From CBINFS01 sp966250015 (GTDB lineage: Bacteria > Bacteroidota > Rhodothermia > Rhodothermales > DASSAV01), in NCBI GenBank assembly GCA_966250015.1, contig CBINFS010000001.1, positions 62,001 to 126,000 of the forward strand: a stretch of 64,000 nt of DNA. Direction: 5' to 3'. This document shows positions 52,279 through 60,497 of this stretch, in pieces (within the stretch, counting starts at the first letter, position 1; each line of letters opens with the position of its first letter). The notes under the pieces are model-generated. The model was not told the DNA's origin, did no database searches, and saw only the letters and a program-made list of their open reading frames with translations. Made by a program: the position numbers and the translations under genes.

Positions 52279-52569
52279 ATGATTGAAGAAACGATTTACG
52301 TTGCCGTCGTCAACGGCAAAGTGTCTCACGTTTACTCGGACCGGCCTGTGCGGATGCGGGTGGTCGCGTGGGATAGCAAAGATCCGCAGGGTACGCTTCG
52401 GATGAGTACGGAGAGCCGTCCAAGCGTCGAGAAGGATAGACTGCTGGTCGAGATCGCCAAGCTGGCCAACAAGGCAGCCTACTCCGACGATCTGTTGCAT
52501 GGAAAAGGCGAACAGCTCGTCCAAACCCCCGGCAAGGCAGTCCCCGCACAGGGTCCCGATCGTTCGTAG
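52279..52569 (+). CDS. Small protein of unknown function
   Basis: 96 residues from the ATG at 52279, supported by AGGTGG upstream; an in-frame GTG at 52267 is an alternative. MIEETIYVAVVNGKVSHVYS and RMRVVAWDSKDPQG suggest a small beta-rich fold, then a helix KDRLLVEIAKLANKAAYSD. No signal peptide or recognised family. Confidence 0.5.
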   Translation: MIEETIYVAVVNGKVSHVYSDRPVRMRVVAWDSKDPQGTLRMSTESRPSVEKDRLLVEIAKLANKAAYSDDLLHGKGEQLVQTPGKAVPAQGPDRS

Positions 52570-52692
52570 CAACGGCCGGTAATGTCCAGGAGGAGGAAAG
52601 GTCAGATCATTTATACTGTCTATTCGGATTGGCAGCAAAATTGCTTAATTTCGGAGTCCTTGCTCTGATTATGGTTCGAATAACCTAACGAA

Positions 52693-53151
52693 ATGAAAAA
52701 GAAGTACCTCCTCGTTGTCCTGCCGGTCCTGGTTTTGGCTTTGGGGCTAACCACGGGTTATATACGCAACCTTTCGGGAAAGCCCGTCATGACGGTTTAC
52801 AAGACCCCCACCTGTGGCTGTTGTTCGAAGTGGATCGAACATGTAGAGAAAAGTGGATTCGAGGTTGTGGTCAAGGACGTGCAGCGTCTGGACTTGACGA
52901 AGGCCGAGTATCAGGTGCCGGGTAACCTGCGGTCGTGCCATACGGCGATTGTGGACGGCTACGTCGTAGAGGGTCACGTGCCGGCTGAGGACGTCAAGCG
53001 CCTGCTGGCCACTCGTCCCAACGTGGCCGGGATAGCCGTAGCCGGAATGCCGATCGGCTCACCCGGCATGGAAGGGGGGACGCCCCAGCCCTTTGACGTG
53101 ATAGTGTTTCACAAGAGCGGCGAGCAGGAGGTCTTTTCAAGCCACCTGTGA
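52693..53151 (+). CDS. DUF411 metal-binding protein
   Basis: 152 residues with an N-terminal membrane or signal segment (LLVVLPVLVLALGLTTGYI). A thioredoxin-like DUF411 domain follows, with TPTCGCCSKWIEHVEKSGF (CGCC), GNLRSCHTAIVDGYVVEGHV and IAVAGMPIGSPGME. DUF411 proteins are often near copper-handling genes and are thought to bind copper. No copper transporter lies nearby here. It acts outside the cytoplasm. Confidence 0.85.
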   Translation: MKKKYLLVVLPVLVLALGLTTGYIRNLSGKPVMTVYKTPTCGCCSKWIEHVEKSGFEVVVKDVQRLDLTKAEYQVPGNLRSCHTAIVDGYVVEGHVPAEDVKRLLATRPNVAGIAVAGMPIGSPGMEGGTPQPFDVIVFHKSGEQEVFSSHL

Positions 53152-53159
53152 GCCTCTCT

Positions 53160-53342
53160 TCATGAGAACCGTGCCTGCAGTGGCACGTCGCGGAGCTCGT
53201 ACTTTATCCGTTTCCCATCGACCTCGACGTATCCCTGGTGTGGAAGCGACTTCCTGGCCGCAAGCCTGTTGAGCGCCCTGGCAGCATCGAGTGCCGTGGC
53301 TTTGTCTTCAACGAACAGCAAGTAGGGACCAATGGATATCAT
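53160..53342 (-). CDS. Short hypothetical protein
   Basis: 60 residues converging on DUF411 with an 8-base gap. MISIGPYLLFVEDKATALDA and YVEVDGKRIKYELRDVPL look like folded protein rather than random translation, with balanced composition and no Cys. It is too short for a family call. Confidence 0.4.
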   Translation of the reverse strand: MISIGPYLLFVEDKATALDAARALNRLAARKSLPHQGYVEVDGKRIKYELRDVPLQARFS

Positions 53343-53641
53343 CTTTCACGAGGTTGATTGACGTAATCTGTGTACCCGCACGAAGGGACAGATATCCTCT
53401 TTCCGGCTCGAAAACAAAAATTGAAACACAAGCGTCACAACCGTTTAGAACGAAATTGCAGTTGTATGGGGGACGGTTTTATTTCGTTTGGAACGTTTAG
53501 GAACACCTCATGGGCGTCCTGAGACAGGATCTTATCCGCTTTTTGCAGTAAAAGCAGTAAAACAGGACCGCGCTGCTTAATTCGTGGAATCTCGATCGGC
53601 CTGACCGCGGACGAACCGTTTTTACCAGTATCTGGAGTATC

Positions 53642-54628
53642 ATGCATAATAGCCGCCCACCCGCTGTCGACGAGGACGACAAGAACGATCTCACGCATAC
53701 TTCGGATACCCCGGGATCGCTCCCCATGTCGGTGGTCGAAAATTATCTGGCCGTTCTGGAGCGAGAAGGAGCTTTCGTGCACGTGAGCGGCAATGCTGCA
53801 CCTTCCATTGCAACCATCGTAGAGTTCATCGAGGTTGGCAGGAAAGTGCTGTTCCCCGGGTATTTCTCTACCACCGGAGTGCGGCAGGAGTATTTGCGGC
53901 AGAGTGTTACCAGCGACCTCGAACGGCTGACCGAGCTGGCCACCCGGCTGGTCACGTCGGCGCTGTGCCACGAGGGGCTTTATACAAGGAAGGAAGTAGC
54001 ACGTATCGTCAATGGCTTTCTGGAGCAATTACCGAAAGTAAAGGCGAAGATAGACGAGGACGTGCTTGCCGCTTACGACGACGATCCGGCGGCGAAGGGC
54101 TATGACGAGATCATTCTGAGCTATCCTGGTCTGTTTGCCCTGATGACGTACCGGCTGGCGCATGAGCTTCACGTTCTCGGGCTACCGCTGGTCCCGAGGA
54201 TGATGACGGAGTACGCGCACAGCCGGACGGGTATCGACATCCATCCCGGGGCTCGTATTGGAAGCCGCTTCTTTATCGACCACGGGACGGGTGTCGTGAT
54301 TGGCGAAACCACCGAGATCGGCGAGCGCGTCCGAATATACCAGGGTGTCACGCTCGGCGCCGTTTCGCTCCCGCCGAATGCGGGGCACCGTTACCGACAC
54401 GCAAAGCGCCACCCGACGATCGAAGACGACGTGATCATTTACGCCAACACGACCATTCTGGGTGGCGAGACGGTAATTGGCGCTCGTTCGACGATTGGCG
54501 GAAACAACTGGATTACCGAAAGCGTCCCCCCCGATACGAAGGTGCTGTTGAAGCGCCCGGAAAAGACCTTTTCCCCTCTTTTTCCCGAGCCAAACAAGGA
54601 GAGAACCTATGAGCAACGTACGGACTGA
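53642..54628 (+). CDS. cysE: Serine O-acetyltransferase
   Basis: 328 residues of the longer bacterial SAT type: an N-terminal helical region (about 1-185), then left-handed beta-helix hexapeptides with IDIHPGARIGSRFFIDHGTG, VVIGETTEIGERVRIYQGVT and LGAVSLPP. The active-site His and Asp are expected in the IDHGTG-type segment. It makes O-acetylserine from serine and acetyl-CoA. Its last 20 bases overlap the start of cysK. Confidence 0.93.
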   Translation: MHNSRPPAVDEDDKNDLTHTSDTPGSLPMSVVENYLAVLEREGAFVHVSGNAAPSIATIVEFIEVGRKVLFPGYFSTTGVRQEYLRQSVTSDLERLTELATRLVTSALCHEGLYTRKEVARIVNGFLEQLPKVKAKIDEDVLAAYDDDPAAKGYDEIILSYPGLFALMTYRLAHELHVLGLPLVPRMMTEYAHSRTGIDIHPGARIGSRFFIDHGTGVVIGETTEIGERVRIYQGVTLGAVSLPPNAGHRYRHAKRHPTIEDDVIIYANTTILGGETVIGARSTIGGNNWITESVPPDTKVLLKRPEKTFSPLFPEPNKERTYEQRTD

Positions 54629-55550
54629 CATCATCGGTGTCGTCGGAGGAACACCGCTTGTTCGTCTAAACAAAATCACGGAAGGGATCGACGCGACCGT
54701 GCTGGCGAAACTCGAGTTTCAGAACCCTCTCTCGAGCGTCAAGGACCGTATCGGCATGGCAATGATCGACGCCGCCGAGCGGGACGGTCTGATCGATAAG
54801 AATACCCTCATCGTCGAGCCGACGAGTGGGAATACGGGTATCGCGCTTGCTTTTGTCTGTGCGGCTCGGGGATATCGCTTGCTACTGACGATGCCGGAGA
54901 CGATGAGCCTCGAACGCCGTGCATTGCTCAAACAGCTCGGAGCAGAGCTCGTCCTGACGCCCGGGCCCAAAGGAATGGGCGGTGCGATCGAAAAAGCCAA
55001 AGAGATCGTCAGCCAGACGGAAAATGCCTGGATGCCGGACCAGTTCAGCAACCCGGCGAACGTTGAGATTCACCGGAGAACGACGGCCGAGGAAATATGG
55101 CGCGACACCGACGGCGCCATCGACATCTTCGTCGCCGGCATCGGCACGGGAGGTACGATCACCGGTGTGGGTGAAGTGATCAAGAGCAGAAAGCCCGGCG
55201 TCCGTGTCTTTGCGGTGGAGCCTGCTGCGAGCCCCGTCCTTTCGGGTGGGAGCCCCGGCCCTCACAAGATCCAGGGGATCGGCGCAGGGTTCGTTCCCAA
55301 AATTCTAAACACCGAGATCTACGACGAGGTCATTACCGTCACCAACGAGGCGGCATTCGAAACGGCACGCAAGCTGACGAGAATGGAAGGCATACTGGCC
55401 GGGATCTCGTCGGGTGCAGCCGTGTGGGCTACCCTCCAGGTAGCGGCGCGCCCGGAAAGCAGGGGTAAAACGATCGTCACTGTTCTCCCCAGCACGGGCG
55501 AACGGTACCTGAGCACCGACCTCTTCCCCAAGGACGAGCCCCAGGCCTGA
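54609..55550 (+). CDS. cysK: Cysteine synthase (O-acetylserine sulfhydrylase)
   Basis: 313 residues, PLP enzyme. The PLP Lys is in NPLSSVKDRIG (about 36-46), the substrate loop is EPTSGNTGIALA, and GIGTGGTITGVGE binds the PLP phosphate. It converts O-acetylserine and sulfide to cysteine. AAGGAGA eight bases before the ATG is a strong ribosome site inside cysE; overlapping genes suggest coupled translation, useful since CysE and CysK form a complex. Confidence 0.96.
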   Translation: MSNVRTDIIGVVGGTPLVRLNKITEGIDATVLAKLEFQNPLSSVKDRIGMAMIDAAERDGLIDKNTLIVEPTSGNTGIALAFVCAARGYRLLLTMPETMSLERRALLKQLGAELVLTPGPKGMGGAIEKAKEIVSQTENAWMPDQFSNPANVEIHRRTTAEEIWRDTDGAIDIFVAGIGTGGTITGVGEVIKSRKPGVRVFAVEPAASPVLSGGSPGPHKIQGIGAGFVPKILNTEIYDEVITVTNEAAFETARKLTRMEGILAGISSGAAVWATLQVAARPESRGKTIVTVLPSTGERYLSTDLFPKDEPQA

Positions 55551-55579
55551 TTTCGCCAGACGAAAACAGGTTCGATTGA

Positions 55580-55628
55580 TAAAAGACGAGTCCGATCAAG
55601 GTTCTTTGATCGGACTCGTCGCATTTTG
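55580..55628. terminator. Bidirectional terminator between cysK and galT
   Basis: GACGAGTCCGATCAA (55585-55599) pairs perfectly with TTGATCGGACTCGTC (55606-55620) around six bases; AAAA precedes and GCATTTT follows. It serves both convergent genes. Confidence 0.9.
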
Positions 55629-55652
55629 GCGCCTCAACTGGAAGTAGGAGTG

Positions 55653-56702
55653 TCAGGATGCGGTCCGGAAGTGTACATCGGGCAGCGCACGGAGCCGTTC
55701 GGCAGCCTGCTCGGGGGTGAGGTCGCGTTGCGCTTCACTCAACATTTCGTACCCCACCATAAACTTCTTTACGGTTGCCGAGCGGAGCAGCGGCGGGTAA
55801 AAATGAGCGTGAAGCTGCCAGTGCGATTGGTCGCCCGGCTCGTATGGAGCGCCATGCCACCCCATCGAATAGGGGAAAGACGTCTCGAACAGGTTGTCGT
55901 AACGAGTCAGGATGTTCTTTAGAATGCCCGAAAGGTCGTCGCGCTCACGGTCCGTCAGGTCGGGGAGGCGTATGACGTGCCGCCTGGGAATCAAAAGCAT
56001 CTCGAACGGCCAGACCGCCCAGAATGGTACGACGGCCAGCCAGTGTTCGGACGCAGCAACCACGCGTTCGCCTCGATCCGACTCGAGCGTGGCATAGTCC
56101 ACGAGCAACACGCGACCGGTTGCCTCCCGGTATTCATGCTGACGGACGTCCTCTTTGGAAGGCTCGGTCGGCAGGGCGTCGAGCGCCCAGATCTGTCCGT
56201 GCGGGTGAGGATTCGAGCAGCCCATGACCGCTCCTTTGTTTTCGAAGACCTGTACCCAGCGATATTTATGCCCCAGCTCCGCAGTTTGCTCGGCCCAGAG
56301 GTCAACGACCTTCCGTATGTCTGCCAGCTCCATCTCGGGGAGGGTGAGGTCGTGGCGGGGCGAGAAGCAGATCACCCGGCAGGTGCCCGTCACCTGTTCA
56401 CGGTGGAGCAAGGGGTGTCCCGTTTCGACCGGTGAGGCAGCGTCCGGGAGCAGTGCCGGGAAATCGTTCGTGAAGACGTACGTGCTCGTATAAACGGGAT
56501 TGCGCTCACCCCCTGCGCGTGTGTTGCCGGGGCAGAGGTAACAGTTGGGGTCGTACTCGGGTCTGTTCTCGGGGGCGGGCCGCTCGACCTGACCCTGCCA
56601 GGGACGCCGCATCCGATGGGGTGAGACGAGCACCCAGTCACCCGTAAGGGCATTTTTCCTGCGATGGGGCATGTCCCCATCGCTGAACACTTCCATACTC
56701 AT
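55653..56702 (-). CDS. galT: Galactose-1-phosphate uridylyltransferase
   Basis: 349 residues of the HIT superfamily. The catalytic NPHPHGQIWA (about 183-192) carries the nucleophile His, and CYLCPGN (about 55-61) supplies zinc-site Cys. GalT exchanges UMP between UDP-glucose and galactose-1-phosphate in the Leloir pathway. Its ATG overlaps the galM stop by one base (TAATG). galK and galE are not in the window. Confidence 0.95.
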   Translation of the reverse strand: MSMEVFSDGDMPHRRKNALTGDWVLVSPHRMRRPWQGQVERPAPENRPEYDPNCYLCPGNTRAGGERNPVYTSTYVFTNDFPALLPDAASPVETGHPLLHREQVTGTCRVICFSPRHDLTLPEMELADIRKVVDLWAEQTAELGHKYRWVQVFENKGAVMGCSNPHPHGQIWALDALPTEPSKEDVRQHEYREATGRVLLVDYATLESDRGERVVAASEHWLAVVPFWAVWPFEMLLIPRRHVIRLPDLTDRERDDLSGILKNILTRYDNLFETSFPYSMGWHGAPYEPGDQSHWQLHAHFYPPLLRSATVKKFMVGYEMLSEAQRDLTPEQAAERLRALPDVHFRTAS

Positions 56703-57865
56703 TATTCGTTACGCTGTACTGAAAACTTGTAGACGGTGCGTGTCCGATACGTGTCGCCGGGTTCGAGGATGGTGGAGGGGAAGTTGGGCTCGTTGGGCGA
56801 GTTTGGGAAATGCTGTGTTTCGAGGGCGAGTCCTGCCCGGTGGCCGTAGTTGACGCCCCCCCGGCCCGTGGGTGTGCTTCCCAGGAAGTTGCCTGAGTAA
56901 AATTGAATGCCCGGTTCGGTGGTAAAGACTTCCATGACGCGTCCACTTTCCGGGCTGTACAGGCGGGCAGCCAGCGTCAACGCATCGCCCCCGGACGCAT
57001 TGAGCACCCAGCAGTGGTCGTACCCGCCCCCTGCCCTGATCTGTTCGTCGTCCGCGTCGATACGGGTGCCGATGGGCGTCGGGGTCCTGAAGTCAAAGGG
57101 CGTGCCGTCGACCGGCCGAAACTCACCGGTCGGGATGAGGGTCGTGTCGACGGGGAGGAAAGCGTCGGCATTGAGCGTCAGGACGTGCCCGAGGATGTCG
57201 GGATGGTCGTCGCCGGCCAGGTTGAAGTACGTGTGCTGCGTCAGGTTGACGGGCGTCGGTTTGTCGGTCGTCGCCTCGTAATCGAAAATGAGCTCGTTGT
57301 CGTCGGTGAGGGTATACGTCACTTTGACGTCCAGATTGCCCGGGTACCCTTCCTCCCCATCGGGGCTCGTACGGGTGAATACAAGCCCGACCCCGCGCTC
57401 GTCTTCGAAGGGTTCGGTATTCCAGATCACCTTATCGAAGCCTTTGAGGCCTCCGTGCAGGTGATTCGGGCCGTTGTTTTTGGCCAACGTATACGTCGTA
57501 CCGTTGAGCGTGAACTGTCCGTTTGCGATGCGATTGCCGTAGCGTCCAATGAGAGCGCCGAAATAGGGCGACTCTTCGAGGTAGGTGTCCAGCGAGTCGT
57601 AGCCGAGCGTTACGTCTTCAAAAACACCCTCGGCGTCCGGCACCCGGATCGACAGGATGATCCCGCCGTAGTTCAACGCGCGGACTTCCATGCCGTTATC
57701 ATTGCGGAGGGTATAGGCAGTGACCTGCTCGCCGGAGGGCAAGACGCCAAACGGCTCCTCCTCGACGGCCGCTTCTTCGGGTGATTGAGACGGGGAAGTG
57801 CAGGAAACTGGCAGCAACAGTAGCACGATCAGGGCAAAACGTAGACCATTTCGATAGCGGTTCAT
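56702..57865 (-). CDS. galM: Lipoprotein galactose mutarotase (aldose 1-epimerase)
   Basis: 387 residues from the ATG at 57865, chosen because it starts a lipoprotein signal (LIVLLLLPVSC). The mutarotase domain shows GALIGRYGNRIANGQF, NHLHGGLKGFDKVIW, NLTQHTYFNLAG with a catalytic His, and EPGIQFYSGNFLG with the catalytic Glu. It interconverts alpha and beta anomers of galactose or glucose, here on the periplasmic side. The overlap with galT shows an operon. Confidence 0.93.
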   Translation of the reverse strand: MNRYRNGLRFALIVLLLLPVSCTSPSQSPEEAAVEEEPFGVLPSGEQVTAYTLRNDNGMEVRALNYGGIILSIRVPDAEGVFEDVTLGYDSLDTYLEESPYFGALIGRYGNRIANGQFTLNGTTYTLAKNNGPNHLHGGLKGFDKVIWNTEPFEDERGVGLVFTRTSPDGEEGYPGNLDVKVTYTLTDDNELIFDYEATTDKPTPVNLTQHTYFNLAGDDHPDILGHVLTLNADAFLPVDTTLIPTGEFRPVDGTPFDFRTPTPIGTRIDADDEQIRAGGGYDHCWVLNASGGDALTLAARLYSPESGRVMEVFTTEPGIQFYSGNFLGSTPTGRGGVNYGHRAGLALETQHFPNSPNEPNFPSTILEPGDTYRTRTVYKFSVQRNE

Positions 57866-57992
57866 CGGCGTATCGTATGCTGGTGAAAGGCAGTGGTTAA
57901 GTGGGTACTGCGTCACCCAAGATACGTCAATCCAACGTTCACCGCCCGTGATCGCGGGGTATTCATGGCCTGTTGCGCCATTTTCGAACAAA

Positions 57993-58025
57993 GAAAAAGG
58001 CGATCTCCTGAACAGGGGATCGCCT
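57993..58025 (-). terminator. Intrinsic terminator of clpP
   Basis: AGGCGATCTCCT (57998-58009) pairs with AGGGGATCGCCT (58014-58025), one G-T pair, around GAAC; five A at 57993-57997 give the T-run on the minus strand. Confidence 0.88.
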
Positions 58026-58051
58026 CTCTTTCGAATAGATCTCAGGTCTTT

Positions 58052-58777
58052 TCAACCCGGTGTTTTTTTGATCGAGTCGTCCTCACCATTTTTTGGCGGT
58101 TTGAAGCCGCGCTTGGGGTCAAGGATCGTGTCGATGATCCCGTATTCCTTGGCCTCCTCGGTGCCCAGCCAGTAATCGCGATCGGCGTCACGCTCGAGCT
58201 GTTCGAGCGATTTTTTGGTGTGGTGAGCCAGAATCTGATAAAGCCGCTTTTTCAGCCATAGGATTTCTCTGGCCTGAATCTCGATGTCGGAAGCCTGGCC
58301 TTGGGCGCCGCCGAGCGGCTGATGGAGCATGATGCGCGAGTTCGGTAGTGCGGCACGTCTGCCCTCAGACCCCGCAGCGAGTAAGACCGATCCCATCGAC
58401 GCCGCGAGCCCCACGCAAATGGTGGCTACCGGGCTGGGGACCCACTGCATCGTGTCGTAAACCGCGAGCCCGCTGTAAACCACGCCTCCTGGCGAGTTGA
58501 TGTAGACGTTGATGTCCCGGTCCGGATCCTCACTGGCGAGGAAGAGCAGCTGGGCGACGGCCAGGTTGGCGATCTGGTCGTTTATCGGGGTCCCGAGAAT
58601 GATGATCCGCTCCTTCAAAAGCCGGCTAAAGATGTCGTACGCGCGTTCACCACGGGTAGTCTGCTCGACGACCATCGGCACGAGCGCCGCAATGGATTGA
58701 TCCCTGAACGGACCGCTGTAAATGTCGTCAGGAATCGATGTGAGGCTTTTGCTGAACTTGATAAAGTCGTCGACCAT
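58052..58777 (-). CDS. clpP: ATP-dependent Clp protease proteolytic subunit
   Basis: 241 residues from the ATG at 58777, chosen for the GGAGG six bases before it. The catalytic triad is S127 in GLAASMGS, H152 in IMLHQPLGG and D201 in ERDADRD. The N-terminus is longer than in E. coli by about 30 residues. ClpP forms the 14-mer proteolytic chamber with ClpX or ClpA. It follows tig on the same strand, the common tig-clpP order; clpX does not follow directly. Confidence 0.96.
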   Translation of the reverse strand: MVDDFIKFSKSLTSIPDDIYSGPFRDQSIAALVPMVVEQTTRGERAYDIFSRLLKERIIILGTPINDQIANLAVAQLLFLASEDPDRDINVYINSPGGVVYSGLAVYDTMQWVPSPVATICVGLAASMGSVLLAAGSEGRRAALPNSRIMLHQPLGGAQGQASDIEIQAREILWLKKRLYQILAHHTKKSLEQLERDADRDYWLGTEEAKEYGIIDTILDPKRGFKPPKNGEDDSIKKTPG

Positions 58778-58903
58778 ATATGCCTCCAAGAATAAATTGC
58801 GTAATGAAGAAGGTTTGGATGTGCTACCGGAGCCTTACGGGCTTGGTTCCTCACTATTCCTCATTCACCGTACCATCGGGAATGGTGGTCTATTCGGTAG
58901 CAG

Positions 58904-60283
58904 CTATTCCTCTTCAAACGACTCGTCATCGAGGTCGGACTCAGCCGCATCCCCGGCTGGTTTTTCGACCACTTTGAACCGTCCGGCAAGGAGGTCAATG
59001 ACCTTCCTGCTCAGAATTCGCTGGTCGAGCTGATCGAGCAGTCTCGGAACTTGACGGTAAAGACCGAGCATCTCATCGGCAGTCATCGTTGCGGCTCCCC
59101 TCGTTTCCTCGATGTAAGCCTTACGATCTTCGTCCGTGACCTCCAGCTTTTCCGTTTCGACTATACGGTCCTCAATGAGCATCCAGCGAGCCTGGCGTTC
59201 CGCTTCCGAACGATTGACTTCTCGGAAAGCGTCTTCGTCCAAATCTTCGGGCAATCTCCCGTTATTTCTGCTCTTTACGTCTTCGACGTAGGAATCGAGA
59301 AAAGAGTTGACCAGAGACTCCGGCACGGGAATCGGGTGCAGCTCGAGCATTTTATCGATGACGGTATTCGTCAGCGCACGCTGGATCTCGAATTTCCATG
59401 ACTGCTCCAATTCCTCTCGGAGGATTTTTCTAAGGTCCTCGACGTTTTCGGCAAGGCCGTTGGTGACCTTTTTGATGAGCTCCTCGTCGAGCTCGGGCAA
59501 GTCTCTACGTTTGATTTCCTTGACGGCAATTTCGTACCGATGTGTGTGGGTATGCGCCTTATGCTCGCTTTCCGGGGTTATCAGAAGCGCGGATTCGTGT
59601 TCTTCCTCATCGTGGTGGTGGCCTTCGTGTGGAATGTCCACGCGGATCGTGTCCCCCGTTCGGGTGCCGATGAGCGCTTCACGGAGCTGCGGCGCAATGC
59701 GGTCGTCGAGGAAGATAGTAACGCCCTTTTGTCTAGCCCCGATAACCGGTGTATTGGTGGCATCGTCTAGGGGCTGGACGTCGATGGTCAGGAAGTTGTC
59801 TTCCTCGGCCGGGCCTTCCACGGGAACCAGATCGGCTTCGCGAATGCGGATTTCCTCGATTCTCTCATCGATCTCCTCCTCGTCAACCGTGTGGGTGTAC
59901 CGGATGATTTCTTCCGAAGAGAGGTCCTTTAGCTCGAACTCCGGCCGTACGCCGAAGCGAACGGTTGCGTGGAGATCGTTGTCTTCGTTGAAATCGATCT
60001 TATCGATCACAGGCTGCCCGAGGACCCGATAGGTATCTTTTCCGAGCACCTCGCTTTCATACGTTTTCTGGATAAGCTCTTCGGCAACGACGTAGGCTAT
60101 GGCTTTGCCGTAAATTTTCTTGACCAGGGAAAGAGGCACTTTTCCGGGACGGAAACCCTTCAGTGTTGTGCGCCCTCTCTGTTCCCGAAGCGCCTTTTCC
60201 ATTTCTGGGGATAGGTCTTCCGCCGTCGCTTTGATTTCCAGCGCGTATTCTGTGGGCTTGACCTGTTCTATCGATGTCTGCAT
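58904..60283 (-). CDS. tig: Trigger factor
   Basis: 459 residues from the ATG at 60283. The ribosome-binding tail domain contains LKGFRPGKVPLSLVKKIYG (the GFRxGKxP signature, about 42-60). A PPIase-like middle has a His/Glu-rich insertion (EGHHHDEEEHE) where the FKBP core is usually conserved, and a C-terminal helical domain follows. It binds nascent chains at the ribosome exit. The insertion may weaken or alter the isomerase part. It is co-directional with clpP. Confidence 0.93.
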   Translation of the reverse strand: MQTSIEQVKPTEYALEIKATAEDLSPEMEKALREQRGRTTLKGFRPGKVPLSLVKKIYGKAIAYVVAEELIQKTYESEVLGKDTYRVLGQPVIDKIDFNEDNDLHATVRFGVRPEFELKDLSSEEIIRYTHTVDEEEIDERIEEIRIREADLVPVEGPAEEDNFLTIDVQPLDDATNTPVIGARQKGVTIFLDDRIAPQLREALIGTRTGDTIRVDIPHEGHHHDEEEHESALLITPESEHKAHTHTHRYEIAVKEIKRRDLPELDEELIKKVTNGLAENVEDLRKILREELEQSWKFEIQRALTNTVIDKMLELHPIPVPESLVNSFLDSYVEDVKSRNNGRLPEDLDEDAFREVNRSEAERQARWMLIEDRIVETEKLEVTDEDRKAYIEETRGAATMTADEMLGLYRQVPRLLDQLDQRILSRKVIDLLAGRFKVVEKPAGDAAESDLDDESFEEE

Positions 60284-60347
60284 AGGATTACGAGGAAAGG
60301 ATCCGACCGGCACAAGGTGATGCACCGAGCCGTGCCGGGTTCATACC

Positions 60348-60378
60348 AAAAAATGAACGCGAACCATGCGGGTTCGCG
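60348..60378 (-). terminator. Probable terminator downstream of the peptidase/barrel gene
   Basis: CGCGAACC (60358-60365) pairs with GGTTCGCG (60371-60378) around ATGCG; on the minus strand a TTCATTTTTT run follows. It lies about 120 bases after the stop of the large gene and before tig. Confidence 0.65.
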
Positions 60379-60497
60379 CGGGTGTTGTCAGGATGTCGAT
60401 CGGCTCGCCGGCTGTGAACGCCGTATGCGTAGCGTTGCTTTTATTCTAAACGGGTATCCCGGTTCCATGCACTATCCGAGTTAGATGGCCTGCCGAA

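Noticed and set aside
56903..57784. 293-codon frame opposite galM
   Set aside because: The mutarotase motifs are on the minus strand; the plus-strand product has none.
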